Shown: one piece after another, positions 20,430 through 30,370 of the stretch | Layout: every line of letters begins with the position of its first letter | Position numbering within the stretch: position 1 is the stretch's first letter | NCBI GenBank assembly: GCA_963978545.1 | Contig: OZ021732.1 | Location: forward strand, 51,669,714-51,733,713 | Source of the DNA: Linyphia triangularis | Taxonomy: Eukaryota; Arthropoda; Arachnida; Araneae; Linyphiidae | DNA: 64,000 nt | Direction of reading: 5' to 3' | Notes under the pieces: generated by a model | Told to the model about the DNA's origin: nothing | Databases searched by the model: none | The model's input: only the letters and a program-made list of their open reading frames with translations | Made by a program: the position numbers and the translations under genes

Positions 20430-20896
20430 TGTTATGAATTTTTTCACTGAGGCAATGATGGCACAGTTTTCACGGTTTAAAAGTATTTATTCTCTCTTCA
20501 GAAAACTCACAAAATTTATTCACAGGCAACAGTTTAATTACTCTCAAGCTTCAACACAAGCTTCAACAAAAATAACTTCGAATTCAGTGATTATTCAAGC
20601 TCACTCCAATAGGTAAACAAAGCGATAAGCTTTCATCGATGTCCAAAGTCAATCTGAAAACTTTCCCGTTCTCCAGTCTTTTATATACAAGCGCGTGAGA
20701 CATTCTCGAAATTTCCAGCCAATTCATCGGAAAAGAAATTTCTCGAAACTTCTCGATTACTTTAGGTGTTGCCACCTTTTTCTAACTTGTATAATCGCTA
20801 TTAATTAATAAATAAAATAAGATAAAAAATAAATTACAATAGAATTTTGAAATAATACGTCACTATTTACAATATATACAGACAATTTGTGCAACA
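20430..20896 (-). repeat. 3' LTR of deletion-derived gypsy element
   Basis: 467-bp repeat, TGTTATGAATTTTT to TTTGTGCAACA on the plus strand. The purine tract AAGAAGGGGGAAA (minus strand) at 20897-20909 adjoins it. A tataaaag-type TATA box (cttttatatacaag on the plus strand) lies inside. Confidence 0.93.
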
Positions 20897-20948
20897 TTTC
20901 CCCCTTCTTAAAGACTGCACGTCCCGGGCAGTGAAGTCCTTAAGCCAT

Positions 20949-22160
20949 TCAATGACTTCTACCATAATATGGGGCTAGCCTATTGTAGTGTACAACTCTA
21001 GGTTTACAGGAAGGTGTCCGTTGAATTCTCACCACGACGTCGTTGATCTTCTTAAGGATCCCATACGGCCCTTCCCAGTTCGTCTGGAGCTTAGGGGAGA
21101 GTCCTTTCCGACGTTTGTCACCTTCCTGGAATGAACGGTAAATGACCTTGGCATAGTACCGGATCTTCACGCGCTCCGTCATGATGTTGTTTCTCTCTCT
21201 GGCGAACCGATGTACGGCTTCCAAACGTGCCTGCAGATCATCTAGATACTGGACAGGCGAGGAAGGAGTGTCCTGTGGTTGTCCAAAGAGGAGGTTGCTG
21301 GGGAGCCTAAGGTCTCTTCCACACATCGTTAGAGATGGAGAAAATCCGGTGGTCTCGTGAGTTGCACTCCCGTATGCCAACAGAAGCGGTGAAAGTTTCT
21401 GATCCCCATCTTGCTGGTTATATGATTTTGAGATTGCGTCCGAATCATCCGCGGGTGCAGCTGATAGATCCCGGGACCTCCGTTCGATGCTTGTAACAGG
21501 AGTACGGATGTCGATTCCCTCGTCACTAACTTTGTCCATTTCCACATGAACCACTTCCTGGGAGGGTTTCATCAACGTCGCTTTCTTCGGTTCTCTCTCC
21601 GAGGCTGGAGAGGTACTTTCCATAGATGTGGACTCTTCAGCATTCTCTATGACATTGTCTTCATGAGCTACAATACGATATACGCACAGCTCTTTCATGT
21701 CTAGATCGTGCAAAGGAACTTCGCCTCTCCATGTTTGCAGCTGACTTTTCTCAAAATTCAGCGTAATTCCATTTTTCTTCAAAAAGTCTAGTCCGAGAAT
21801 GCACTGATCTACAATTTCGGCAACATAAACGGTGTGCTTGTAGGTGTTAAATCCAAGGGCAATGTCCACTAGCAATTTCCCATGAACAGAGATATTACCA
21901 CCAGACACAGTTTGTAGAGAAACAGAGGGCGCTGTGTAGAGGAGTCGGCTGTTCAGGCGACGAGCCACGTCCGTCCTTACGATCGTTACGTTCGCTCCCG
22001 AATCGACGATTAGACGACATGGAGTTCCGTTGATCTCCCCCTTCACGAATAAACCCTGGTTTCCTCCTTGTCGGGATGAAACGTGGAAACGACTGGTCGG
22101 GGCTTCACCTGTTCTACATTGCAGCTTCTGCCCTGCGAGATGACATCTTCTTAGATTCAG
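20949..22160 (-). pseudogene. Protease fused to integrase C-terminus by internal pol deletion
   Basis: On the minus strand the frame opens directly after the gag stop codon and reaches protease (LIVDSGANVTIVRTDVARRL, about 40 codons in), with the catalytic D-S-G. It passes through an acidic linker (about 21420-21680) and then, near DAISKSYNQQDGDQKL, jumps into distal integrase (AYGSATHETTGFSPS, then QLK/PRVVHYNRLAPYY). The full RT, RNase H, integrase zinc domain and catalytic core are absent, yet the frame stays open to its stop at 20949. The integrase tail resembles 1550-2060, which supports the reading. It cannot supply RT or integrase, so the element is non-autonomous. Whether the fused frame is selected for, or open by chance, is unknown. 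Confidence 0.9.
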
Positions 22161-23615
22161 TTATGGAGAATCCGTGGTAGTGTTATCCCTTCTCTTTTTC
22201 AAATCAAGGCAGTTTCGTCGTAGATGCCCTTCCCGTTTGCAGTGCCAGCAAACGACTCTGGTCCTTCGATCCCTGGCTCCGGGATAGCTTCTCATCATTC
22301 TATCAATTTTGCTCTCCAGTTCCCGAAGCTTACTGGTGACAAAGTCAGAAGAATCCTCGGCTAATGCACCACGCACATATCGTCGGTCTTTTCCAGAAGC
22401 TAGCTGCGCGGCTTCTACTCTCATGGCGTACACGAGGGCCGACTTCAGGTTTTTGTTTTGGGATAACCTTACCGCCTGCTGCACATCGGGATCTTGAATA
22501 GCGTCGATGAAATACTGCAGCGATAGATCATCTCGTACATCCGGGGGGCAGTCTGGGAAAGCGAGGAGCGACAGTCTTTCTATATCTGACGCCAACTCTT
22601 GAAGAGTTTCATTGGCCTTCTGTTGTCTCACTTTCAATTGCAGTCTGTTGTAATCCTTTAGATGCTGCTCCCCAAACCTTAACTCCAACGCACTTGCCAG
22701 CGCCACGAATTCTCCCCGCTTCTCTTCAGGTAGTGTTTGTAAAATGTCAGCAGCTTCACCTCGAAGAGATGCCGCGAAATGGAATGCTTTCGAAGTATCG
22801 TCCCAACCATTCGCAGAAGCAATAATTTCAAACTGCGTTTGGTAAACGCGCCAATACGACCTCCCATCAAAAGTGGCCACTTTGATGCTGGAACGTGGCG
22901 CAATAAAGGGAGTGGAAACGTTATCCCAATTAGGCGTTGCAATGGTCACAGCTTCGCGAGTTTCTATTTTCCGTAGCCTTTCTTCTACAGCATCCATGAA
23001 TTTTCCCTGCTCTTCTTTGATAGTGGAAACCTTTTCTTCCATTTCATCTCTTACAGCAGTGAGAACGTCTTCCTTCACGGATTGCAGGACCGATGATGTT
23101 GTCTCCATAATAGTAGATTCTACCATTGACGCTAGCTCGGTTTTCATTTCTTCCCTGATCTTGATTACGGCTGCGGATGTGGACTCGCACTTATCGGCCA
23201 AAGCTTTCATGTCAGATGACGTTGCATTTTGCAAAGCTTTAAAATCTGATGATGTCGTTTCTTGTAAAGCTTTAATGTCTGATGATGTCGCTTCTTGACT
23301 GGCGGCAATTGCGGCGGCGAGTTCGGCATTTGTCGTTTCTTGACGGGCTTGACCGGTGGATATGGTAGCGGCGAGTTCGGCGTTAGTCGTTTCTTGACGG
23401 GCTTGTCCGGCGACAATCGTAGCGAAAAGTTCGGCTTTCATTTCGGCTGCGGTGGTTTCTTGGCAGGCTTTCATTTCGGCTGAGGTGGTTTCTTGGCAGG
23501 CTTTCATTTCGGATTTTATTTCGGATGCAGTGGATTCTTGTTGGGCCTTCATTCCAGCAATCATTTCCATCAACTGCTTCATTTGGTCTTCCATCATTCC
23601 TCTAGTTGTCGACAT
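22161..23615 (-). CDS. gag: Gag with long coiled-coil-like repeat N-terminus and zinc knuckle
   Basis: 484 residues, intact. The first ~200 residues are built from repeats around QETTSAEMKA, QARQETTNAELAATI and ATSSDMKAL, helical and probably coiled-coil. A capsid-like region follows (FDGRSYWRVYQTQFEIIA, LRFGEQHLKDYNRLQ). Near the C-terminus is a canonical zinc knuckle, CWHCKREGHLRRNC (CX2CX4HX4C). The gene starts about 35 bases inside the 5' LTR. It ends in TAA at 22161, and the next frame (protease) continues in the same phase, so the pol part would need stop-codon readthrough or is simply cut off. It is the only undamaged gene of this element. Confidence 0.92.
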   Translation of the reverse strand: MSTTRGMMEDQMKQLMEMIAGMKAQQESTASEIKSEMKACQETTSAEMKACQETTAAEMKAELFATIVAGQARQETTNAELAATISTGQARQETTNAELAAAIAASQEATSSDIKALQETTSSDFKALQNATSSDMKALADKCESTSAAVIKIREEMKTELASMVESTIMETTSSVLQSVKEDVLTAVRDEMEEKVSTIKEEQGKFMDAVEERLRKIETREAVTIATPNWDNVSTPFIAPRSSIKVATFDGRSYWRVYQTQFEIIASANGWDDTSKAFHFAASLRGEAADILQTLPEEKRGEFVALASALELRFGEQHLKDYNRLQLKVRQQKANETLQELASDIERLSLLAFPDCPPDVRDDLSLQYFIDAIQDPDVQQAVRLSQNKNLKSALVYAMRVEAAQLASGKDRRYVRGALAEDSSDFVTSKLRELESKIDRMMRSYPGARDRRTRVVCWHCKREGHLRRNCLDLKKRRDNTTTDSP

Positions 23616-23630
23616 TCAAAATTACGAGAC

Positions 23631-23648
23631 CCCACTTCTGACACCACT
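23631..23648 (-). other. Primer binding site, probably tRNA-Leu type
   Basis: Directly inside the 5' LTR the minus strand reads GTGGTGTCAGAAGTGGGG. TGGTGTCAGAAGTGGG is complementary to the 3' end expected of a eukaryotic tRNA-Leu. The tRNA assignment is from memory of such sites, not a search. Confidence 0.6.
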
Positions 23649-24115
23649 GTTATGAATTTTTTCACTGAGGCAATGATGGCACAGTTTTCACGGTTTAAAA
23701 GTATTTATTCTCTCTTCAGAAAACTCACAAAATTTATTCACAGGCAACAGTTTAATTACTCTGAAGCTTCAACACAAGCTTCAACAAAAATAACTTCGAA
23801 TTCAGCGATTATACAAGCTCACTCCAATAGGTAAACAAAGCGATCAGCTTTCAACGAAATCCGAAGTCAATCTGAAAACTTTCCCGTTCTCCAGTCTTTT
23901 ATATACAAGCGCGTGAGACATTCTCGAAATTTCCAGCCAATTCATCGGAAAAGAAATTTCTCGAAACTTCTCGATTACTTTAGGTGTTGCCACCTTTTTC
24001 TAACTTGTATAATCGCTATTAATTAATAAATAAAATAAGATAAAAAAATAAATTACAATAGAATTTTGAAATAATACGTCACTATTTACAATATATACAG
24101 ACAATTTGTGCAACA
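23649..24115 (-). repeat. 5' LTR of deletion-derived gypsy element
   Basis: 467-bp copy of the LTR at 20430-20896, same TG...CA ends in the reverse orientation. Differences cluster around 23763-23870. Confidence 0.93.
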
Positions 24116-24246
24116 ATATTTATGCGAACGTTTTCCGGATATATGCTGATAAAAACTGAGCACGGAATTTGTATTAAGAATAGTAAGAATTAAATGCTGA
24201 AAATTCACAGGACAATGAATAACGGCAGCATTCCAGATAAACCTGA

Positions 24247-24266
24247 ATAATAATAATAATAATAAA
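24247..24266. repeat. (AAT)n microsatellite
   Basis: About six to seven AAT units in a row. Confidence 0.8.
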
Positions 24267-24309
24267 AAAAACTTTTTATAATAATATATTCATTCAGTTT
24301 ATGATTTAC

Positions 24310-24530
24310 TGTAAGGTGACTCTTGGCAACTTTTAAAAAAAGTTGCCAAGTTGAAAATGATGTCAAAAGACTGTTTCCCCAAATACAAAATAGCGTCAAA
24401 ACGCCGTGTTGCTAAAACCAAATAGTCACTAGGGTTGCCATAAAACCCAGTCGACGAGTTGTCACATTTGCCACCAAATTGTCAATTTTAAAAAAGTCGC
24501 CAAGAGGCACAGTTTCAATTTCATGGCAAA
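24310..24530 (-). repeat. Dispersed gccaa-rich repeat, inverted copy of 33610-33835
   Basis: The order tttactgtaaggt, cttggcaacttt, aaatagcgtcaaaacgccgtgttgc matches, on the other strand, 33610-33835 (cttggcaattttt, aaatagtgtcaaaacacgccgtgtcgc). Divergence is considerable. The full family is not identified. Confidence 0.6.
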
Positions 24531-24712
24531 ACATCACTTTTCTCGGATTTTCTTGATTATGTAGCTAAAACAGCTTTTTGCTAGAGCATATTTTAAATGC
24601 CTCACTTTAAAGTGATCGAAGCGAGCATGGTTCGCTTCGCGAACCAAAGGGGATGGCATAGCAATCCAGGGGGTTGGCGAGTGTTAGCGAGAAGGGGGTG
24701 GAGCCACCCTAG

Positions 24713-26083
24713 TATTAAAGATTTTATTAAAAAGTTACACTCACCTTGCTGCATTTTGTTGGGTCTAAATGTTTTCGATGAATCGCTCGGTACCATTTTT
24801 TTTTTCTAACGCTGTCATCGGAAGGGAATTTGAATACAAAAACCTTAATTAGGACCAGTTCTGGAGTTTCCGTTGCACTTTGGAACGGAACAAGGACTTG
24901 GCATTTTATAAAATTTTCACAAATATTAATATAAATCGTCCATAATAACCATCAAACGACTAGTAAAAGCAAAATTTGAAGATCAGTGTATACACTTTCT
25001 ATATACAATTGTAGCTCGGGATACCATAATTCGTATCCACCACTGATGACGTAGAAGGTAAAACATGGTTTAGATGGTTGGCCTAACTGGCCACAAATGT
25101 GGCCCAGTATAATAAGTTCCATATATAATTGCATGGTAAGAGCCTATGGCTCTTGTTATGTAGATCCACTCCATTGACGAACTCTCGTCACCACTTCATA
25201 CCCTCAGACAATGCACTGTAAGCGATACATGCAAATATATGGAGCTTATTATATTGGACCACTGCTGTGGCTAGAGGTTGCTTCTGTCGCTTGAGATGCT
25301 CAGACTCTAAGCTGTTCATGCAATCATTTAGAGTTTATTATACTGGGACACAACTGTGGCCAGCCCTGACGTCTTTACTGTGGTGCACGCTTTCGCCTCT
25401 GGAGTGGTTCTATATATAATAAGTGCCTAAGTAAAAGTGAGGTGCAATTAATATTAATACTAGATTTGCAATGTGCGATAATGTACCTCTTATTAAACTT
25501 GAATCTCTAATCTGCATAAAGGAGAGTGTATGTTAGTGATTAGTTGGATGTATGTATACAAATCTACAGTTTCATTCCTATGTTGATGAAATATCTCACA
25601 CTTGAACTTCAAAATATAGAAAGATCTTTGTCGCTAAATTAAGAATCACCTTTATCTCCCTTTCTCATCTTAAAAGGGGTACAATCATAGATTGAAATCT
25701 ACTGAACTAAATGAACCTGTTGTTTTTCAAATGAATCCTGATTATTCCAGGTTATTGGGAAAACAATTTAATTCCGAGGTTTTGTGGTAAAATTTTTTTC
25801 TAAAAAGTCCTTGATTTTAAAGGCTCTTGACAATAATGGTAACAGACAATATAACTAGTTGCTTAGGAATAGAAATACGCTTATTTAGTATTTGCATCAT
25901 CGATTTAAATTTGTAAAACATTAAATAAATTGTTTTTGTGATTGTGTATTGCTTAATTTTAGCACTTCATTTTAAATTACTCTTTACTTTCTATCCATAG
26001 TATTTATTTTATAAGTTGCTATTGCGTTGTTGTACTTTTGTTGAGTTGTATTAGTGTAGCTTCAACTTGGAATTGGATTTCTC
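24713..26083. other. Gene-free stretch with a short repeated phrase
   Basis: Three related phrases occur at 25091-25127 (reverse), 25227-25260 and 25330-25363, each containing gtttattata/ttggaccactg/tgtggccag-like words. A block at 25550-25720 resembles 53620-53960 (gatgaaat..., gaaatctactgaac). No coding signal seen. Confidence 0.4.
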
Positions 26084-26280
26084 TTATCCTCTGTCACAAT
26101 CAGCAAAATCCGGTATACTCCCTTTCAGACACCAATCAGGAAAAGGTCCACTTGGTCTGTTATCATCTTTCCATGTGTAGTCCTGGCAGTAGACGCTTTC
26201 ACATCGACGAGGTGCATTGTATGTTGCCTTCCGACCTTCTTCAAAATAATTGGGCATGATTGGAGCTGAGTAGGCTCCAG
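26084..26280 (-). CDS. Unrecognised gene, terminal exon
   Basis: On the minus strand a good acceptor (ttattcttgcag) is followed by 197 bases open to TAA at 26084. The 64 residues encoded start GAYSAPIMPNYFEEGRK and end DFADCDRG. They contain four cysteines in C-x4-C and later WC...DC spacing. The exon begins in a phase that completes the codon left by the exon at 27090-27305, so the two join cleanly (C + CT gives proline). I do not recognise the protein. The regular cysteines and aromatic/proline content suggest a folded, possibly secreted or intermembrane-space domain, but this is only an impression. A polyadenylation signal was not established. Confidence 0.6.
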
Positions 26281-27089
26281 CTGCAAGAATAAATTAACTC
26301 TCTTTATCGAAATGCAAAGAGCCCATGTAATTAATATAATTTATTCATTGTTCTAGGGAATATAATAACGAATATGGGAAACGAGTGCTAAAGGAACTAA
26401 AGTAGAGGGCATGATGTCCTTATCTTTCTCAATATGACGCCCGTTTCGAAAGAGTTGTTTTCAAAACTATACTTTGAGTTAAGTTTAGTTCATACAAGTC
26501 TTGTACTATGTAATTGAAAAAAAGATATATATTCTATACTTGTTTAAGATAAAGAACATTTTGTGCCAAAGCATGTTCTTATTTTCTAAATGGAATTGGT
26601 ATTGTATGAGGTCCTTTTTAAAAAGCTAGTAAGGTTATATTGTTGCCTTACTTCATCACTTACTGGAAAATATGCCCACGGAAAAACTAGAAAACATCTA
26701 AGAAGCATCTTTTAGAAAGGGATCAAACTCCATGCAACTGAATAACGAGGCATATTCGTAACTTTTAACTGGTGTGGTGGGTAAAACCTTTAAGTTATGT
26801 ATACATGCATGGAATCAGTAAATATAACTGCAAATAGTTATTATTACTACATCAATTATTATTTCATCATTAATAATAATTGCTTATTTACGCATTACCG
26901 ACAGTTTTTAAAGGAATTCATAGGGAAATTAGGATATTCTTTTTAAAACGACGAAAGTATTTTCTTATTGGCGTTCGGTCACGTTTCCACCGTTGCATCG
27001 CTGATTAGTGCAAAACTACATTTTAAATTAAGTTCCATTATTTTGACTTAATCGTACGAAAGTTTCAAGACTATCCTCCAACAACTTAC

Positions 27090-27305
27090 GTGGTAGTGGT
27101 GGGTTATGCTCTTCCCTGCACCATTTTCTACACACGTAGTCCGTGAAGTGCTCGTTTGGGAAGCGCTCTGGGAAATGAGTGGACCACATGTCAGGGCGAA
27201 TTACGTAATCCTTGTGGGTAACCGATTTCCAGTCTTTGGTCCATGAAGATGGCTTACTTTGAAATGGCTTTGCGAAGTATAAATGCTGAATTAAGTACTT
27301 TTGTT
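27090..27305 (-). CDS. Unrecognised gene, internal exon
   Basis: The minus strand has acceptor tttatctctttcag and donor C|GTAAGT, both close to consensus, bounding 216 bases with 71 full codons. Motifs include YLIQHLYFAKPF, WTKDWKSVTHKDYVIRPDMW and FTDYVCRKWCREEHNPPLP. The frame also stays open upstream to an ATG at 27360, so an alternative first-exon reading is possible. The acceptor and the phase match to the next exon favour an internal exon. Upstream exons would lie above 27.3 kb but were not found, possibly separated by transposon insertions. Product unknown; no family could be named from memory. Confidence 0.55.
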
Positions 27306-27479
27306 CTGAAAGAGATAAATTTTCGTATGAGCGCGCATACCATATATTAGGAACATCCATACAAAAAATAATATTGAAAAGTTTAGGAGTGTGGAACTTT
27401 CAATCACGCTATAATACTAGGCATTGAAATCATCTGCATTGAAATTTTGATTTGGATTGGTGTAATAAACCATTTTCAT

Positions 27480-27610
27480 TCTCGTATTTTCATCAATTAA
27501 AAAAAGTGACCATTTTGGCGATATTTTAGGTGATAATTATTACATGGGGAAAAAAAACATTGCCAAAAGGGAAAAATTGTTTTTCGATAATTATTACATT
27601 ATCCTTTCAG
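27480..27610. repeat. Short palindromic dispersed repeat (taattattacat / ttggcgatatt)
   Basis: The words gaccattttggcgata and gataattattacat recur in related form at 49537-49640 and 50129-50215 (taagaattatcgccaaattgatcattttt). Inverted pairing of these words suggests a small MITE family. Boundaries are unclear. Confidence 0.45.
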
Positions 27611-28216
27611 GTAAGTGAAGCCACGGACTAACAGTCGTTGAGGGGCTATTTTCAAGGGAAGAGGAGTCTAATCAAGGCATTCGCTTTGCAACTTTTACTG
27701 GAATTTCGTAAGTGGGGATGCTTAGAACACCTCAAACGATCTTAATTACGCAGTGCCTTTGATTGTCACGAAAACTAGCTATGTAATATTCAATATCTTG
27801 GTGAGTGTGTAATTTCGGTATGTTTTTTAAGTTCATTAAAATTTCGCATGGTCTCATACGATCAATTCATACGATAAAATGTAAGTTTTACTTTCAATTG
27901 CTATATATTATGGAAGAAGAATCATAACGATGTGCTTTTTTATGTGTAACTTTGTTTACGACGTAAGCAATAAAAAAATCAACACTTTTAGGCGTGCTTA
28001 GTGCCTTTGTTGCTTTTTCGTCCTTTTCTCAGATTACGACAAAAAGTTTTTTCATGCATTTTGGATTTTAAATGTCTTAGGTGCCTTGCAGTGATTATGT
28101 GGATGGAACTTTACAAATGTTCTTTGTGATGAAAGTGGCTATCTATATGAGCAGCTATTAAGCTTGCTTCGTGACCAGCATTATCTAGCAGATATCTATG
28201 GTTACTCTACATGATA
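27611..28216. other. Gene-free spacer
   Basis: AT-rich, nothing recognised. Confidence 0.4.
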
Positions 28217-28224
28217 TATTAGAC

Positions 28225-28455
28225 CAGTGATCGGAAAAGTTATTAGTTAAAAGAGCCACAGATCAGCAGTACTACAATTAAGATATCTTTTGAGAGCCGT
28301 ATGTTTTTTCCCCTAAGAACGATGTTTTTAGGATTCGACGCTACATCAACGCGATAAACCCCTCCTCACTTACTCGAAATCGATTCGTGCAAGATCTGCA
28401 CTCAAGTGGCTAAAGAGCCGCATGCGGTTTGCGAGCCGTGATTTCTCGATCACTA
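28225..28455. mobile_element. hAT-type MITE with 8-bp target duplication
   Basis: 231 bp. The ends are CAGTGATCGG and its near-inverse CGATCACTA. They are flanked by tattagac (28217-28224) and aattagac (28456-28463), an 8-bp target duplication with one change. The interior has agagccgcatgcggtttgcgagccg near the right end, like many hAT non-autonomous elements. Confidence 0.8.
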
Positions 28456-28913
28456 AATTAGACGAACATGATCTATATTAAACATCTAATGATGCAACAT
28501 TAATGCTTGATATAAATATTTGAAACATCTATTAGATGTTTGCATGAGCATGTCTTTCGACTTTCTTTCTATCTAATTGAACTTATGGATGTTAAAGTCA
28601 ACTGCTTTTAGCGGAGGAATATTGAATACACATTGTGATTTGTCAATGGATTTTTACACTTTGAATTTGTTTCTAATGATGCATTGCAATTGACCGCAAC
28701 TATTGCCAAATGATGAAGTCGCACTCAAAATAATGCCTTGAGCAGGTGTATAATTATATGTCTTATCTAGTTTTCTGACGAACTATGTTCTATCTATATG
28801 CTTAGTAAAATTACAATTGTGTTGTTATAGCACAAAAGCTGAACTTGGACTCTTAAACCCATTAAGATAATATTGTTTTAAAAAAATATAAATCTAGTCA
28901 TGAAATAATGAAA

Positions 28914-30151
28914 TCTATAATAATAAAACAAGCTGTGTGTCTGTCTGTGGATCTATAGAAATCTACTTAAAATTGGAGAAGAGCTCTGAAATTTTTCAGC
29001 ATAGGTAGTTTTGGCCTTCGTATACATGTTAAACAGAATGTTAAAATTTTAATTAGTTCTTTTTTAATTAATTTTTTTTACGGCGTCTTCAAACAGAGAT
29101 ACAGCTCCGAAATTTTCCACATAAGTAGTTTTCACCTTCTAATTGTAGTTTTGAAAAACAGAATTTTAAAATTTTAATATTTTTTTTTAATTAATATTCT
29201 TAATTAATTAACAATTTTTTTTTACAAAATGAATAATAATAGGGCTACATTGCTGAAATTTTCAACATAAGTAGTTTTAGCCTTTTAATTGGACTTTTGA
29301 AAAACAGAATTTAAATTTTTTTATTTAGTTTCTTTTTAATTAATTTTGTTAATTAATTAATATTTTACAAAACGATTTCAAGCGCCATCTCGCGGCGGCC
29401 CCGCTACAGCTCTAAAATTTTTAGCATAAGTAATTTTGGCCTTCTAATTGGACTTTACAAAAACAGAATTTTAAATTTTTGTTTAGTTCATTATTAATTT
29501 TTTTAATTAATTAACAAATATTTTACAAAACGATTTGTAATTGGGCTACATTTCTGAGATATCACAAGAAGTTTTGGCCATCTAATTGGACTTTTGATAA
29601 AAAGAATGTTACAATTTTAATTTGTTTTTAATTTATTTTTTTATTAATATTTTCACAAAAAGCGTCTTCTAATTGGCCTAGAGCTCTGAAAGTTTCAACA
29701 TAGGCCGTTTTGGCCTTCTAATTTTGCTTTCCACCAACACGTGTTAAAATAATCTCAAAGGGGTGCTGTATTATTATTGTATTAAAGGGGAATTTGTTTT
29801 CTTGACAAGGGAGAGGCTTCTAATATTAAGGCTTTACGTAGCAATTAGATTTTAGTGACTGAAGCGAGCTTATGCTTACGCAGCAATGAACCTTTCAGAG
29901 AGAGAAGCCAGCCTATGCTTGCATAGCAATGAACCTTTCAACAAGTGAAGTAAGTCTGTGTTTATGTGTCAATGAACTTTTCAGCGAACGAAGCGAGCTC
30001 GATTTTGCGTAGCGATGAACCTGCCTGCGAGCGAATCTCCAAAAACTGGGACCTATACACGAATGACAGATTTCCGCAACGCGAAGCTTCACAGCTTGCT
30101 AAAATATTGTACATGTTAAAATTTCGTAGCGAAGCACGGGTATTCAGCTAG
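28914..30151 (+). mobile_element. Non-autonomous Helitron, family A, copy 1
   Basis: Starts TCTATAATAATAAAACAAGC after A. Ends with a small hairpin CGTaGC-GAA-GCACG, then GGGTATTCAGCTAG followed by T. The interior is a diverged tandem array of ~120-150-bp units around gctctgaaattttcaacataagtagttttggcc and ttttacaaaacgattt, then a block with repeated gaagcgagc/gcaatgaacc. The 5' end begins with a tgtgtctgtctgtgg segment. There is no Rep/helicase. Confidence 0.82.
29381..29403 (-). other. 23-bp copy of P-like element terminus inside Helitron
   Basis: AGCGCCATCTCGCGGCGGCCCCG is the exact inverse of 32388-32410, the left edge of the TIR element there. It replaces about 20 bases found at the same place in other Helitron-A units (aacgatttctaattgagctac). 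It may be an excision remnant or a tiny insertion. Confidence 0.6.
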
Positions 30152-30370
30152 TTATTAATAAAAAAGTATAAAAATTGAAAATTAATTACTAAAAATCCTC
30201 TTAAATCTTATATTTTTCTTTCAACAGTTTTGCAGTAAAGTCTTCAAAGTCAAGGTATAGTGTATCTTAGGTTATATTTATAAAAGAAAATGTTGTGACC
30301 CATTTATTTATCTCCGAAGTCAATTAATCGAATTTCGCCCCTCTGTTCAGATTCACTGACTCGTAATTAA

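Larger units (their letters stand above)
20430..24115 (-). mobile_element. Deletion-derived Ty3/gypsy element inside Helitron
   Basis: Two 467-bp LTRs flank a 2.75-kb interior on the minus strand. The 4-bp sequence atat lies on both sides (20426-20429 and 24116-24119), a plausible target duplication. LTRs differ at about eight or nine places, so the insertion is older than the one at 8952-17813. It carries gag and a protease-integrase fused reading frame, but RT, RNase H and most of integrase are gone. Confidence 0.92.
19964..24712 (+). mobile_element. Non-autonomous Helitron, family B, copy 2 (split by LTR element)
   Basis: Starts TCTATTTATATAATTCTC after A. Ends with the hairpin GGGTGG-AGCCACCC region and CTAG followed by T at 24713. 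Both ends match the inverted copy at 526-1470. Removing the LTR element at 20430-24115 and one 4-bp duplication leaves about 1.06 kb, close to the 0.95 kb of the other copy. The right half (24300-24530) also contains a gccaagtt-rich repeat shared, inverted, with 33610-33835. Confidence 0.75.
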
